In this document: one piece after another, positions 9,373 to 19,812 of the stretch
How the letters are laid out: every line of letters starts with the position of its first letter
Numbering within the stretch: the stretch's first letter is position 1
Source: a virus
IMG/VR virus record: IMGVR_UViG_3300046000_006629
Span: 1 to 32,324 of that record
Reading direction: 5' to 3' (one strand)
DNA length: 32,324 bases
Notes under the pieces: generated by a model
What the model was told of the DNA's origin: nothing
Seen by the model: the letters and a program-made list of their open reading frames with translations, nothing else
Databases searched by the model: none
Program-made: the position numbers and the translations under genes

Positions 9373-12300
9373 ATGAATCAAAAAGCAATACAAGACGCAT
9401 ATAATTTATTCACTGAAAGTGGGTATAAAAAATCTATAGATGACTTTAAATCTTTAATTAAAACAAATCCAAATGCATTAAATGATTCTTATGAGTTATT
9501 TAAAGGTAAAGGTTACAATAAAGACATAGAGTCTTACAAGAGTCTTGTTGGTGTATCTGAAAAAAAAAGTTCAGTTTCTACTGGAACTACACCTCAAGAG
9601 GTATCAAGTACACCGCTACAGGGGCAATCTACTACATTGGGTGGAGAAGACAAGGAAAAACCGAAGCCTTTGGTTACTTCAGGTGGAGCAAAACCTAAAG
9701 CTACAACACCAAAAATAACATCTAAAGAAAAAGCTGAGTTTGATGAGGCTTTTAAATCTAAAACTACTACTCCTCCGATGGGTGTTATTGGTACTGATTT
9801 TGCTAATGACCCTTATAAAGGACAAAGAGATAAAAGCGGTAATATAATTCCAGGAAGACAAATAGATAAGTCTATTTTAAAATTAGTAGAAGATAAAAAG
9901 TCTGCTATAAGTGGAGTAGAGTCTGATGTAGCTATAAAACAATCTGAAGGCATACTTCCTCCTAATTCTTTATTAATTGAGACAGGAGATAAAATTTTAC
10001 CAATATATGATGAACAACCTGAATTTTTAAAGGTAAAGAGTTTTGATGAAACATTGCAAGAACAGATAAATCCACTTAAGACTTCCGTTAAGAAACCAAA
10101 AGTAAATTACGAAAATTTAAAAAAATCAAGAGACTTAGAACTACAAAATCCTTATTTATATTTTTCAAAATCTAAAGAGGGAGATACAGATGTAGACAAC
10201 TTTTATACAAATAAAATAAATAATTTACCAATAAATAAAGACGATTTTGATGGATTCTTAAGGAAGAATGGGTATTTATCTGATGTAAAAAAAGATGTAG
10301 AGTCTGGGTTATACGATAAAGATAGGGGTGTTTTTTCTGAAAACTACAATGAAGAGTTAATTAAGGAAAAAAGATTGGTTGACTATTTATCTTTATATAT
10401 TGATGACAAAAATCAAAGAGACTATGATTTAAGAGTTATAAATTATAAGCAAGAAAATCCTAATGCCACTGAAAAAGATATAGAGAAAAATGTAAGTAAA
10501 TATACATTTGTAAGTGATAATGACTTAGAAAAATATATAGAAGAAACTTTTCCTATATATACTAAAAACCTGAAAGAGAGAAAAAATAAAGAAAAAGAAG
10601 AGTGGGAAGAGACAAAGGAAAATAAAGGAAACTTCTTTAGTTGGCAAACAGTAAAAAAAATAGGTGCTGGTTTTCAAGAAACAATAGGTAATAGAGTAAG
10701 TCAACTAACATCAACCATCTACGAAACAATAGGGATGGAAGATATTTCAAAACAAATTAGATTTTCCGCAGAAGAAGACGCATTTAATAGACCAGAAAAC
10801 AGAGATATAAGTTATGTTAGTGGTAAGAAAGTTTCTTATAATGGTAGTGATTACCTTATTGATTCTGAAGGTCAGGTATATGATTACGACTTAAAGAAAA
10901 GAGTAACAGACTTGTTTACTAAAAATGAATATGATAGCATAGTAGAGTCATCTAAAAAAGGCGAAGACGATAATTTGTTCTCTTGGGTTGGTGCGACAGT
11001 TCAAACTACAAATGTAATTGCTGATTTAGGACTTCAAATAGCACTAACAAGAGGATTTTCAGGAGCTTCTGGTTTAGCTGTAAGGGGTTTGTCTAAAGAG
11101 GGATTGGATGTTTTATCAAAAATGCCTGTTTCTAATGCTATGGCTTCTTCTGCTGCTGCACAAACTTTTTTAGGTTATTCACAAGGATTAGAGGACACTT
11201 TAGTAGCTGCTAAAAATGCAGGGATACCTGATTCAGAAGCTAAAGCAATAGCTAATGATGCCGCTATAAAAACAGCTGCTTTATATTTGTTTACGTCAGG
11301 TATATCTCCTCAGACAAAGGCATCCTTTATGGCTGGAAAAGATAAGCTAATAAAAGAAGCAATAGATGTATATGCTAAAAAAGGGAAATCTTCGTATATA
11401 AAATTCTTGAATAATGGTATTAATAACTTAACTACATTTTTAAAAGAAGGAGGTAAAGAAACAGGTCAAGAGGTTGTTCAAACCGCAGGAACTGTTTATG
11501 GAATTAATCCTTCAATAAATGAAGCTGCTGGAAAAGACATAGTTCAAAGAGAAATGACTGCTGACCAAGTTATAAGTATGATACCTTCTACTTTTGTGGC
11601 AGGTTTTAGTCCTATAATGCTTAGAAACGTAGGAGGAATATTTACTAGAAAAGACTATTTATCTAATTTAGATGTGGCCTCAAATAATGTAGATTTAAGC
11701 AACAAAAGACTTGATGAGTTATTATCTCAAGAAGTTATAACGAAAGGTGAGTATTCGCAGTCTAAAGAAGATTTAAGAGTGTATTCTCAAAACAAAAGTA
11801 AAATACCAAAAGACACTTCTTCAGATATAGTTTTAGATGTTGCTAAGAAATTAGATGAAATATCTAAATTGGAGTCTGAAAAAAAGAATTTAGACCAAGC
11901 TTTTCACGAAAAAATTGACCAAGACATAAACAATAAAAGAACTGAAATAAAAGATTTATATGAAAAACAACGCAAAGAAACTACAGCCAAAGAACCCGTT
12001 GAAGAAAGACCTACAGGGGAGCAAAAAGTGGAGGCAACTACCACAGCAGAAGGACAACAAGATAAAGTCTTACAAGAAGCAAAAGACAACGTAGAGGAAT
12101 TAAGACAGCAAGAGCTTGTTGAGTTTAGAGAGCAAGTTGAAAATGCCGAAGACTTTATTACAGATGGTAAAGTAGATGCCAATAAGGTAGATGAATCTGA
12201 CAATGCAAAGGCTAAGGAGATTTACGCTAAGTATGACGCACAAATTAAACCATTATTAGATAACATTAAAACACAAGAAGATGCCATTCAAAAGCAAAGC

Positions 12301-15300
12301 ACAGATGAAGGCGTGTTACGCCCAGAACAACCCGAAGTGGGATTGCAAGAAGTGGTCGAAGGAGACCAAAAACCTGAAGACGTTACCGAAGAAGGTAAAA
12401 AAGAAATAGTACCTGGTTCAAAAACGGTAGTATCTGGAATTGAAATAACATATCCTACAGCAGAACAAGAAACAGAAAGAAAAGAAGCTAGGTCAAAGAC
12501 TGAGTATGTTGAGGAGGCTTCTAAGGACTTAGATGTAGAGGACACAACAGTAATGTCAAAAGAACTTGAAGGTGATTTTGGTCTACTTACTGCTGAGAAT
12601 CCTATGGCTAAACCACTCACTGAAGCTGAGAATGTGGCTTTAAATAAGAAGGCTAAGCAATGGTTAGAGAGTAGAGGATATAAACCAAGAAGATTAACAG
12701 GTAAGTATGCACAAGCAGAGAACTCTTTCTTTGTCCCTAATTTATCTAAGGCCGATGCTATTGCTTTTGCTAAAGAATTTAATCAAGACTCTGTAGCTCA
12801 TTCTGAAGGATTGATATATCAGGATGGCTCTATGAATCCAAGAGTTGAGAGTGATGATGACTTTACTTTTTCTAAGTCTTATGATGCCAACTCTGATAAT
12901 GTTTCAGTTGTAAGGACTAAAGATGGTTTAAAAACCTTTTCTGTTGGCTATAATTTTAACGAGAGAGTACAGCCTAAAAAAGCAGAGAGTAAAGGCAGGG
13001 AAGTATCTAAAAACACAGACCAAGCAAAGACACAACTATCTAATGTAGCTGACAAAAGAATAGCTAAGGCTGTATTTAATGGTGTAAAGGCAATAGCTAA
13101 AATACTCCCTAATGTAAAGGTTATCATTCACGATACAGACGAGTCATTTAGAAGTGTTAGTGGTGAGGGCAAGAATCAAGAATCCTCTGGTCTTTATCAA
13201 AATGGAGAGATACATATAAATCTACCAAAAGCTAATGCAAGAACCGTAGCTCACGAGATATTCCACGCAATACTATTAGATAAGGTTAAGACAGATGCTA
13301 ACGCTCAAGCTGTAACTAAGAAGATGATACAAGCTCTTGCTTCTAAGATAGAGGGTAATCCTGCTTTAAAGGCTAAATTAGAGGACTTTGCATCAATGTA
13401 TGATGAGAACATCCAAAACGAAGAGAAGTTGGCTGAATTGGTAGGTATTATGGCTGAGAACTACAACTCATTATCTGAAAGAGCTAAAGAAATAATCAAG
13501 AATTGGTTAAACAACTTAGCGAAGGCTTTTGGTGTTGAATTATTTGAAAGCAATGAGGTATTTGATGTGTTGAATACAATTGCTAAAAAGGTTGCTACTG
13601 GAAGCAAGGTTACAGTAGAAGATGTGTCTATATTGGACAATGGAACTAATCCTATTGGCAATCCAACTGAAATCAGAATGCCTAAAAAACGTGAATCTAA
13701 AATTGATTTTAAAGATTCGTATGAAAACTCATTAGTTACTCCAGATAAAAAAGTTGACATCTATTCTTTATTGGAAGATATTGTTGATAAAAAACAAAAA
13801 GTATGGTTTTGGGTGGCTGACCAACTTGGTATAAATAAAGAATTAGGTATAGATGGAGGTCCTAGTTTTGCACACCAAAAAGAAGGAGATATTTGGGCAA
13901 GCGGTGTATCTGCTAAAGATATACAAAAAAAGATTAATGAATCTGAATATATATTTATTATTAGTGGTTCTCCTCAGTTAAGTAAATTATTTAATAAAAA
14001 GGTATTTGATTTAATGACTTCAAAATTTGGAGATTATAAAACATTTAAAGAAGCTATTCTTTCATTAAAACCTACTAAAGATATCAAAGAGGTATTGGAG
14101 GCTCATTCAAGTTGGGATTCATTAAAAAAAGATGCTTCTGTAGACAGTACCATTACTAATAAAAAGGCTCAAGAAGACCTTGTTAAAAGTGGAATAGAAA
14201 ATCCTACCGAACAACAAATAAAAGAATATAAAACGCAAAAAACAAAAATAGGAATAGGTAGAAAAAAATTCCTTAACTCATTGGTTAATATTCAACAAAA
14301 ACCAAACACAGCGGTATACAAATATATTTCATCTATCAATGGTCATACAGATGTAAATGATTTACGTGATGGTTTTTATAAAGACAATGGTTTTGAACTA
14401 AACGACATTATGTTGGTATTAAAGCCTACGGGTGTGCGTTCAGGTTCTGAACATTCTACATATGAAAATACAGTAGAAGGTGAAGTTATTGGAGTACCAG
14501 ACGCAAAAATAAATGCGTTAGAGGTTATGCCTAAAGAAATGGCTGATAAATATGCTGGGAGACCAAGTCAAGCATCACAAGCTATAGCTCCATATGGTTC
14601 AGGAGTAAAAGAAATTTTTGCTATTTCTTCAAAAAGACAACAAAAAATCTTACCTGAGAAAGTATCTGAAAAGCTAACTGAAGATGGTGATGGTAACTTT
14701 GTATTCAAACACTACTCAGACGAAAGAAGGAGTGTAATCAAGAAGGGGCAAGGTCAAAATAGAATTACATCTACAGAGGAATCATCTGCCTTAAGTTCTG
14801 TTGGTGGTCTTGCTATGTTCTACACTATGGCTAACCAAGCAGAGGCTGGCGTTGGTAATGTTGAGCACACGGTATTGATTCCTAAAGATAAGGTTTATGA
14901 TATAGACTCAGACCCACTTAATTTTGAGGCAGAGGCTAGAAAGAGGTTTAATGAGGTTAGACCTGGTCAAGCCTTTACAAACAACTATAGAGGGGCTTTC
15001 ATAACTAAGATAGCTAACGAGAATGGTTTTGATATTGCTATATCTCAATGGAGGGGTGCTGAACTTAGAGCACAAACAACTATTGAATTAAAACCAGAAA
15101 CAACTAATACTGAATTTAAAGAGAGACCACTTGACACATTTAAAGATGGTGATTATGCTATTATAGATGGTAGGGAGTCTATCATCACTAATGTAGATGG
15201 TGACAGACTTAGATATGAAAGTATAGATGGTGTTGCTAAGGGGACTACTGTAAATAACGAAAAAAATAGAAGACGTATTATTAAGATTGATAATCCTTCT

Positions 15301-18300
15301 GTTAGAATGCAAAAGCCTAAGAAACTATCTGCTCAAATAGAAAAAAATAAAGAACTTAAGTCTGAGATTTCAGATTTAAAAAAACAGTTTAATGATGTTA
15401 TATCTGCAATAAAAACAGAGAGAGATATTACTAAGAAAGAAGCATTGCAAAAACAAGCTGATAGACTTAATAAAAAAATATCTGATTTAAGAGAGAAGTC
15501 AAAGGCAGAGATTTCAGCTTTAAAAGAGCAAATGGATGATTTGTTTTCTTCCGCAAAGGAGGCTATCAAGATACAGACAGATAAAGCAAAAACAATTAAA
15601 GGCATTAAGAAACAAATATCTGATTTTATCAAGGACAATTTATCTAATGTAGACCCTAAAGACATTAATAAAACACAACAAAAATCATTATTAAATGCTT
15701 TGGTTTCTGTAAATGATGAGAATTTTGAAGAGGTATTAGGTGATGTATTAAATGTTTTTGATGCTATAGATTCTAAAAAAGAAAATGCTACAAAAAAGGC
15801 TTACGATAGTATTATTAATAAAATAATAAAACCATCTTTCTATACTAGTGGCAAAGAAGGTAAGGTAACTAAAACAAAAATAACTGATAGATACAAGGTT
15901 AAAATTAAAGAAGCTGTAGATAAATTCTCTAAAATTAAAAACCCTACAATCAAGCAGAAGGAGGAGTTTATTAATGAGATGTCTCAACTAAAAGCTAGTG
16001 GCATTCAAGATAGAAAATCTATTGACGATAGTATAAAGGATGATAGAGAAAGAAAAGCATCAAGAGCAGCTATAGATTTACTTAAAAAAAACAAATCTGT
16101 ACTTCCTGAAACAAAAATAGACACTACTAATGATTTAGAAGTAGATGATGCTTTTGCTTTAGGCGGTGTTATACTTGATGGAATAGTATATCCGAATACA
16201 AAGGTTGGTATTAGTAAATTTAAAGAAGCTGCTGGGAAAGGAATGGTAAGAATTACGCCATACAAAGCCTTTAAAGCTGTAAGAACAGGCAAACAACTAT
16301 CAATAAAGCAGAGGGTTAAAAGGTTCTTTAGAACGTCTGCCTTAAAAAACTTTGGATTAGCTAGTTTTTACGTATCATTAAAATCAGATAAAGAAAGCGA
16401 TGACTTTATAGAGAAAAATTTTGATGGACCAATAAGACAGTTAAGTACAAATAGACTTAAGGTTAGTGCTATGTTTACAGCCAATAGAAATAAATTTTTA
16501 CTTGGAGTAGGTGTAAACCTAAAGAAATCAAAGTCTCAATTAGTTCAGTACTTTAGAGGTAAGTGGGATATTGATATAAAAAATAGGTTTTCTGGCAGAA
16601 AAGTCGGTGGCTTATTTTCATTCACCAATCACCATAATATGTTTGAACTAAATGGAGAGAAAGTTGGCTATGCAGATGTAATAAGTGACTTTAATAGCAG
16701 AATATCTAACGAAACCAATCAGTTGTTAGCAGAGAAAATAATTATAGAAAAGGAGAAGTTTGAAGCAAAATACAAAGCATTTGAGGGATTGAGAGACCAG
16801 CATATAGTGGACTTATTTAATATGATAAGACAACCTGATGGTTTGGCTAAATTCTTAAACAACTATTCTGAAGATGTTGCACTGATGGTTGCTAATTATA
16901 TAAATTCTAATCCTGAACTAAGAAAAATGGCTGATAAGGCTATAGATTTATACAAGCCAGTAGCTTTACAGATGAATCCTGTTCTTGATAAGTTAGGTTA
17001 CGATACATTTAATGATAAAAAGTATTCTAAAAAACAAGATGAAATAGCTGTTATTAATAATAGTAATCTAAGTCAAGAAGAAAAGAGTAATAGAATAGAA
17101 AAAATAGAGAAGGAGTTTAGGATATTAAATGCAATATACCCAGAAGGATTACCTGAATTAGTGCCATACTATCCTATAAGTGCCGAAACAGAAGTGTCTA
17201 CTTCAGATGAAGCTAAGTTCTTTGAGGATGGTGCTACAAATGATTATTCATTGGTCTTCCCTAACCTTATAACAAGAAAATCAGGAGGTAGTTTAGTATT
17301 TGGAAAGATGGGACTTTTAGATAGATACGAGAGAATAACAGAAGATGCTGTTAGTTTTATAGCTGGACACGAAATTATGGGGCTGTCTCAAGAATTATTT
17401 ACAGGAACAAATGGTTCTATTTTAAAAGATAATTTAGGCGAAAACTTTGTAAGTCAAGCCAAGTCAGAAGTATTAAATGTTGTTAAGAATAAATCTACTG
17501 GTGAGTCTGTTTTTGATGTTGTCAAGACATATCCACTTTTAAAGTATGTGTATAGGGTTTCTGGTCTTCAAACAGCAGGGGAGCTTTTAATAAACTTTAA
17601 GAGTGCTTCTTTTCAGATTGCAGGTGTATTAGTTACTTATGCTAAGACTCCAAGTGCCCTTAAGCTAATACCTAATTTGCTAACAACAAAAAATGGAAGG
17701 GAAACTTTAAGAAAGGCTTATGATATTTTAAACACATCTATAGAGTTACAAGATAGGATTAACCATAAAAAAGATAATGCTGAGGTTAAGATTTTGGAGA
17801 GTATAGACAAGAATAATAACACAAATCTATCATTTGCTACAGCATTGGTATCTGATTCTATGGTATTAACAACACTATCTGACTACTTATCAATAGTGTT
17901 AGCGACACCAATTTATATTAAGAAAGCTAATGAATATATGAAGGATAATGCAGGAGTAAGTGAATCAGAAGCATTATTAACAGTATTACCATCATTCTTC
18001 GCAGATGAAGTTAATACAACCCTACAATCAAATGACTCATACTATATGGGTTCAAATTTTAAGAGTGGGATAGCATTGTTATTAGGTTTAGGTAAGTTTG
18101 TTCAAGCCCCAAGACAAATAGCATTGTTGTCTGTAAAAGAAATAGCTGATGCTTATAACAGAAGGAAAAGTGTGGCTGATGCATCTGGTAAGGTATTAGT
18201 GTATTCTATTGGTGGTATTGTAATGTTTAAGCTACTAGCAGACAGAATGTTTGGAGATGATGATGATGAAGAGAAATTATCTGAAGCAGACAAAGAAACA

Positions 18301-19410
18301 AAAATGCTAAAGGAAACAAACGAAGCTATAAACTCATTGCTTGTTGCATCTGGCTTGTATGGAGAGGTTTTAGTTTCCGTAAAGGATGCTTATTTAACTA
18401 ACGAAAGACCTGAAATTTTAGGTTTTACAAAACCAAAAGCAGATTTGGCAGGGTTAGATTATTTCAATATAGTTACAAAGAATAGTCTTAAAAATATATC
18501 AATACCATTAAGGAATTTAGATGCTGTGTTAGATAATAGAGAGGTTTACTCTACAACAGACCAAGCCTTAGCTGCCTTACAATTTGGAACAGGTACTCCT
18601 TTGTTTAAGTTGAAGAAACAATCTGATTACTTTACCGCACTAGCCAAGCAAGAATTAACCTTTAGAGAGTATTGGATGTTCTTGTCTAACCAATACAAGA
18701 TAACGGATTTCAAGAAGATTGAGAAAGAAATGGAGAGACATAGTAAGATACTAGAGTTGTCTTACAGAAGGTATTCAGACCCTAAGAATAAAATCTTAAA
18801 TGACAACTTCTTGAATGATGAGGAGAGAAAAGCTATGAGTGGTATGTCAAATGAGGAAAAGGTTTTTTTCTTAGAGAATGTTAGGATGAACAAGATAGCA
18901 GAAGACTTTACATTAAAATACCAAGAGCAAATGAATATGCTTAAAGAAAACAAAAATGTATCTAAGTATTACGATGTTAGGAAGGCTAGGTTTGAGGAGA
19001 ATATGACCGAAGAGGTTTACAGGCTTATTGAGAATAAAGTAAAGTATTTATCTGGTGGTCTAAGTGAAAAAGATGCACTATTGATTAATAAAGAAGTAAG
19101 GGATAACGTACTGAAAAGTAAAGATGAATTTAAGCAGAAAGAAGATTTATCAGAGGCAGAGATTGAATCTGTATTAGAGAGTATAGCTAAGAAAGTAGAC
19201 AAGAGAGTTGAGAGTGATTACTTAGATACCTCTGCTAAAATGCTACAAGAGTTTACTTCTGGTAAGAAAAAAGCAAGAGCTATATATAATCTTTATAAGT
19301 TTGCTAAGGAGAAGAATGTGGAGAATAGATATTTAGAGATTATATCTGAAGAATTAGATGACAAGACTTTAGGTGAGCTTGATAGAATTATTAAAGAGGA
19401 GGGGCTATAA
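9373..19410 (+). CDS. giant internal/ejection protein (3345 aa) with HExxH metalloprotease motif
   Basis: The largest gene here, in the position of T7 gp16. Residues 1-60 hold two copies of a Y.LF...GY.K.I...KSL repeat. Residues 66-130 are a Thr/Pro/Lys linker. About 535-646 is Gly/Ala-rich and hydrophobic. About 855-1010 is predicted coiled coil. Residues 1231-1360 look like a zinc metalloprotease: VKVIIHDTDESF, then HEIFH at 1294-1298, and EEKLAE from 1350 as possible third ligand. Basic linkers sit at 1434-1440 (IRMPKKR), about 1754-1758 (KRQQK) and 1977-1983 (VRMQKPK). An HYS-type domain of unknown function occupies about 1770-1930. A coiled coil spans about 1985-2090. The last 1000 residues are mostly helical with membrane-like stretches near 2746 and 2940, then an acidic DDDDEE run. 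Being modular and very large, it probably enters the cell with the DNA; no lytic transglycosylase motif was recognised. Confidence 0.8.
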   Translation: MNQKAIQDAYNLFTESGYKKSIDDFKSLIKTNPNALNDSYELFKGKGYNKDIESYKSLVGVSEKKSSVSTGTTPQEVSSTPLQGQSTTLGGEDKEKPKPLVTSGGAKPKATTPKITSKEKAEFDEAFKSKTTTPPMGVIGTDFANDPYKGQRDKSGNIIPGRQIDKSILKLVEDKKSAISGVESDVAIKQSEGILPPNSLLIETGDKILPIYDEQPEFLKVKSFDETLQEQINPLKTSVKKPKVNYENLKKSRDLELQNPYLYFSKSKEGDTDVDNFYTNKINNLPINKDDFDGFLRKNGYLSDVKKDVESGLYDKDRGVFSENYNEELIKEKRLVDYLSLYIDDKNQRDYDLRVINYKQENPNATEKDIEKNVSKYTFVSDNDLEKYIEETFPIYTKNLKERKNKEKEEWEETKENKGNFFSWQTVKKIGAGFQETIGNRVSQLTSTIYETIGMEDISKQIRFSAEEDAFNRPENRDISYVSGKKVSYNGSDYLIDSEGQVYDYDLKKRVTDLFTKNEYDSIVESSKKGEDDNLFSWVGATVQTTNVIADLGLQIALTRGFSGASGLAVRGLSKEGLDVLSKMPVSNAMASSAAAQTFLGYSQGLEDTLVAAKNAGIPDSEAKAIANDAAIKTAALYLFTSGISPQTKASFMAGKDKLIKEAIDVYAKKGKSSYIKFLNNGINNLTTFLKEGGKETGQEVVQTAGTVYGINPSINEAAGKDIVQREMTADQVISMIPSTFVAGFSPIMLRNVGGIFTRKDYLSNLDVASNNVDLSNKRLDELLSQEVITKGEYSQSKEDLRVYSQNKSKIPKDTSSDIVLDVAKKLDEISKLESEKKNLDQAFHEKIDQDINNKRTEIKDLYEKQRKETTAKEPVEERPTGEQKVEATTTAEGQQDKVLQEAKDNVEELRQQELVEFREQVENAEDFITDGKVDANKVDESDNAKAKEIYAKYDAQIKPLLDNIKTQEDAIQKQSTDEGVLRPEQPEVGLQEVVEGDQKPEDVTEEGKKEIVPGSKTVVSGIEITYPTAEQETERKEARSKTEYVEEASKDLDVEDTTVMSKELEGDFGLLTAENPMAKPLTEAENVALNKKAKQWLESRGYKPRRLTGKYAQAENSFFVPNLSKADAIAFAKEFNQDSVAHSEGLIYQDGSMNPRVESDDDFTFSKSYDANSDNVSVVRTKDGLKTFSVGYNFNERVQPKKAESKGREVSKNTDQAKTQLSNVADKRIAKAVFNGVKAIAKILPNVKVIIHDTDESFRSVSGEGKNQESSGLYQNGEIHINLPKANARTVAHEIFHAILLDKVKTDANAQAVTKKMIQALASKIEGNPALKAKLEDFASMYDENIQNEEKLAELVGIMAENYNSLSERAKEIIKNWLNNLAKAFGVELFESNEVFDVLNTIAKKVATGSKVTVEDVSILDNGTNPIGNPTEIRMPKKRESKIDFKDSYENSLVTPDKKVDIYSLLEDIVDKKQKVWFWVADQLGINKELGIDGGPSFAHQKEGDIWASGVSAKDIQKKINESEYIFIISGSPQLSKLFNKKVFDLMTSKFGDYKTFKEAILSLKPTKDIKEVLEAHSSWDSLKKDASVDSTITNKKAQEDLVKSGIENPTEQQIKEYKTQKTKIGIGRKKFLNSLVNIQQKPNTAVYKYISSINGHTDVNDLRDGFYKDNGFELNDIMLVLKPTGVRSGSEHSTYENTVEGEVIGVPDAKINALEVMPKEMADKYAGRPSQASQAIAPYGSGVKEIFAISSKRQQKILPEKVSEKLTEDGDGNFVFKHYSDERRSVIKKGQGQNRITSTEESSALSSVGGLAMFYTMANQAEAGVGNVEHTVLIPKDKVYDIDSDPLNFEAEARKRFNEVRPGQAFTNNYRGAFITKIANENGFDIAISQWRGAELRAQTTIELKPETTNTEFKERPLDTFKDGDYAIIDGRESIITNVDGDRLRYESIDGVAKGTTVNNEKNRRRIIKIDNPSVRMQKPKKLSAQIEKNKELKSEISDLKKQFNDVISAIKTERDITKKEALQKQADRLNKKISDLREKSKAEISALKEQMDDLFSSAKEAIKIQTDKAKTIKGIKKQISDFIKDNLSNVDPKDINKTQQKSLLNALVSVNDENFEEVLGDVLNVFDAIDSKKENATKKAYDSIINKIIKPSFYTSGKEGKVTKTKITDRYKVKIKEAVDKFSKIKNPTIKQKEEFINEMSQLKASGIQDRKSIDDSIKDDRERKASRAAIDLLKKNKSVLPETKIDTTNDLEVDDAFALGGVILDGIVYPNTKVGISKFKEAAGKGMVRITPYKAFKAVRTGKQLSIKQRVKRFFRTSALKNFGLASFYVSLKSDKESDDFIEKNFDGPIRQLSTNRLKVSAMFTANRNKFLLGVGVNLKKSKSQLVQYFRGKWDIDIKNRFSGRKVGGLFSFTNHHNMFELNGEKVGYADVISDFNSRISNETNQLLAEKIIIEKEKFEAKYKAFEGLRDQHIVDLFNMIRQPDGLAKFLNNYSEDVALMVANYINSNPELRKMADKAIDLYKPVALQMNPVLDKLGYDTFNDKKYSKKQDEIAVINNSNLSQEEKSNRIEKIEKEFRILNAIYPEGLPELVPYYPISAETEVSTSDEAKFFEDGATNDYSLVFPNLITRKSGGSLVFGKMGLLDRYERITEDAVSFIAGHEIMGLSQELFTGTNGSILKDNLGENFVSQAKSEVLNVVKNKSTGESVFDVVKTYPLLKYVYRVSGLQTAGELLINFKSASFQIAGVLVTYAKTPSALKLIPNLLTTKNGRETLRKAYDILNTSIELQDRINHKKDNAEVKILESIDKNNNTNLSFATALVSDSMVLTTLSDYLSIVLATPIYIKKANEYMKDNAGVSESEALLTVLPSFFADEVNTTLQSNDSYYMGSNFKSGIALLLGLGKFVQAPRQIALLSVKEIADAYNRRKSVADASGKVLVYSIGGIVMFKLLADRMFGDDDDEEKLSEADKETKMLKETNEAINSLLVASGLYGEVLVSVKDAYLTNERPEILGFTKPKADLAGLDYFNIVTKNSLKNISIPLRNLDAVLDNREVYSTTDQALAALQFGTGTPLFKLKKQSDYFTALAKQELTFREYWMFLSNQYKITDFKKIEKEMERHSKILELSYRRYSDPKNKILNDNFLNDEERKAMSGMSNEEKVFFLENVRMNKIAEDFTLKYQEQMNMLKENKNVSKYYDVRKARFEENMTEEVYRLIENKVKYLSGGLSEKDALLINKEVRDNVLKSKDEFKQKEDLSEAEIESVLESIAKKVDKRVESDYLDTSAKMLQEFTSGKKKARAIYNLYKFAKEKNVENRYLEIISEELDDKTLGELDRIIKEEGL

Positions 19411-19426
19411 ACCCCTCTTCTTTCTT
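19399..19426 (+). terminator. terminator between convergent gene blocks
   Basis: Stem GAGGGG (19399-19404) with CCCCTC (19412-19417), overlapping the stop of the giant gene, followed by TTCTTTCTTT. Read on the minus strand it is followed by a weaker T-rich stretch (CTCTTTAATAA), so it may also stop leftward transcripts leaving the NTP-PPase gene that ends at 19426. Confidence 0.75.
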
Positions 19427-19809
19427 TATAACAATGCCTTTAAATTAACTGGCGTGTACCCCATAGGTTTTAAAATCTTACCATCAGGATTCTTTAGTAC
19501 CTTGCCATCTCCTTGAACCTTAGTCATATTGTTCTGGTGGACCAATGTAAAGCCATTAATGAAGGGCTCTGTCATTCCGTGAGATGCAACTGTACCAAAC
19601 AATACATATGCCATATCTACCAATGCATCAAGAACCTCTACGTTATTATCGTTTAAACAAGCCACAAGGTATTCTCTATTTTCTTCAGACATAAGGTTGT
19701 ACCTAAGTGATGCTACTTTATCTATAACATTAGATGGTTTACTCTTAACTTCTTGTTCGCAAGCTATCATAAATTGCGACACCATTTCAATTGCTTCTTT
19801 TATTTCCAT
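19426..19809 (-). CDS. MazG/PRA-PH-like NTP pyrophosphohydrolase
   Basis: A 127-aa all-helical protein of the size of all-alpha NTP pyrophosphatases. Helix motifs visible are EQEVKSKPSNVIDKVASLRYNLMSEENREY and VEVLDALVDMAYVLFGTVASHG, which supply the acidic residues (EE..E and ExxD) that bind Mg2+ in MazG-type enzymes. The C-terminal stretch (NMTKVQGDGKVLKNPDGKI, then a KPMGY turn) matches the phage subgroup that resembles phosphoribosyl-ATP pyrophosphohydrolase. Such enzymes hydrolyse (d)NTPs to monophosphates, presumably to adjust the nucleotide pool. It is the last gene of the leftward block, three bases after the phosphoesterase stop codon. Confidence 0.72.
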   Translation of the reverse strand: MEIKEAIEMVSQFMIACEQEVKSKPSNVIDKVASLRYNLMSEENREYLVACLNDNNVEVLDALVDMAYVLFGTVASHGMTEPFINGFTLVHQNNMTKVQGDGKVLKNPDGKILKPMGYTPVNLKALL

Positions 19810-19812
19810 TTT

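Noticed and set aside
12288-12620. Antisense open frame of 110 aa within the giant gene (and similar ones at 3432-3680, 15333-15665, 16005-16292).
   Set aside because: Serine/leucine-rich translations typical of the reverse strand of lysine/glutamate-rich genes; no promoter or plausible start context.
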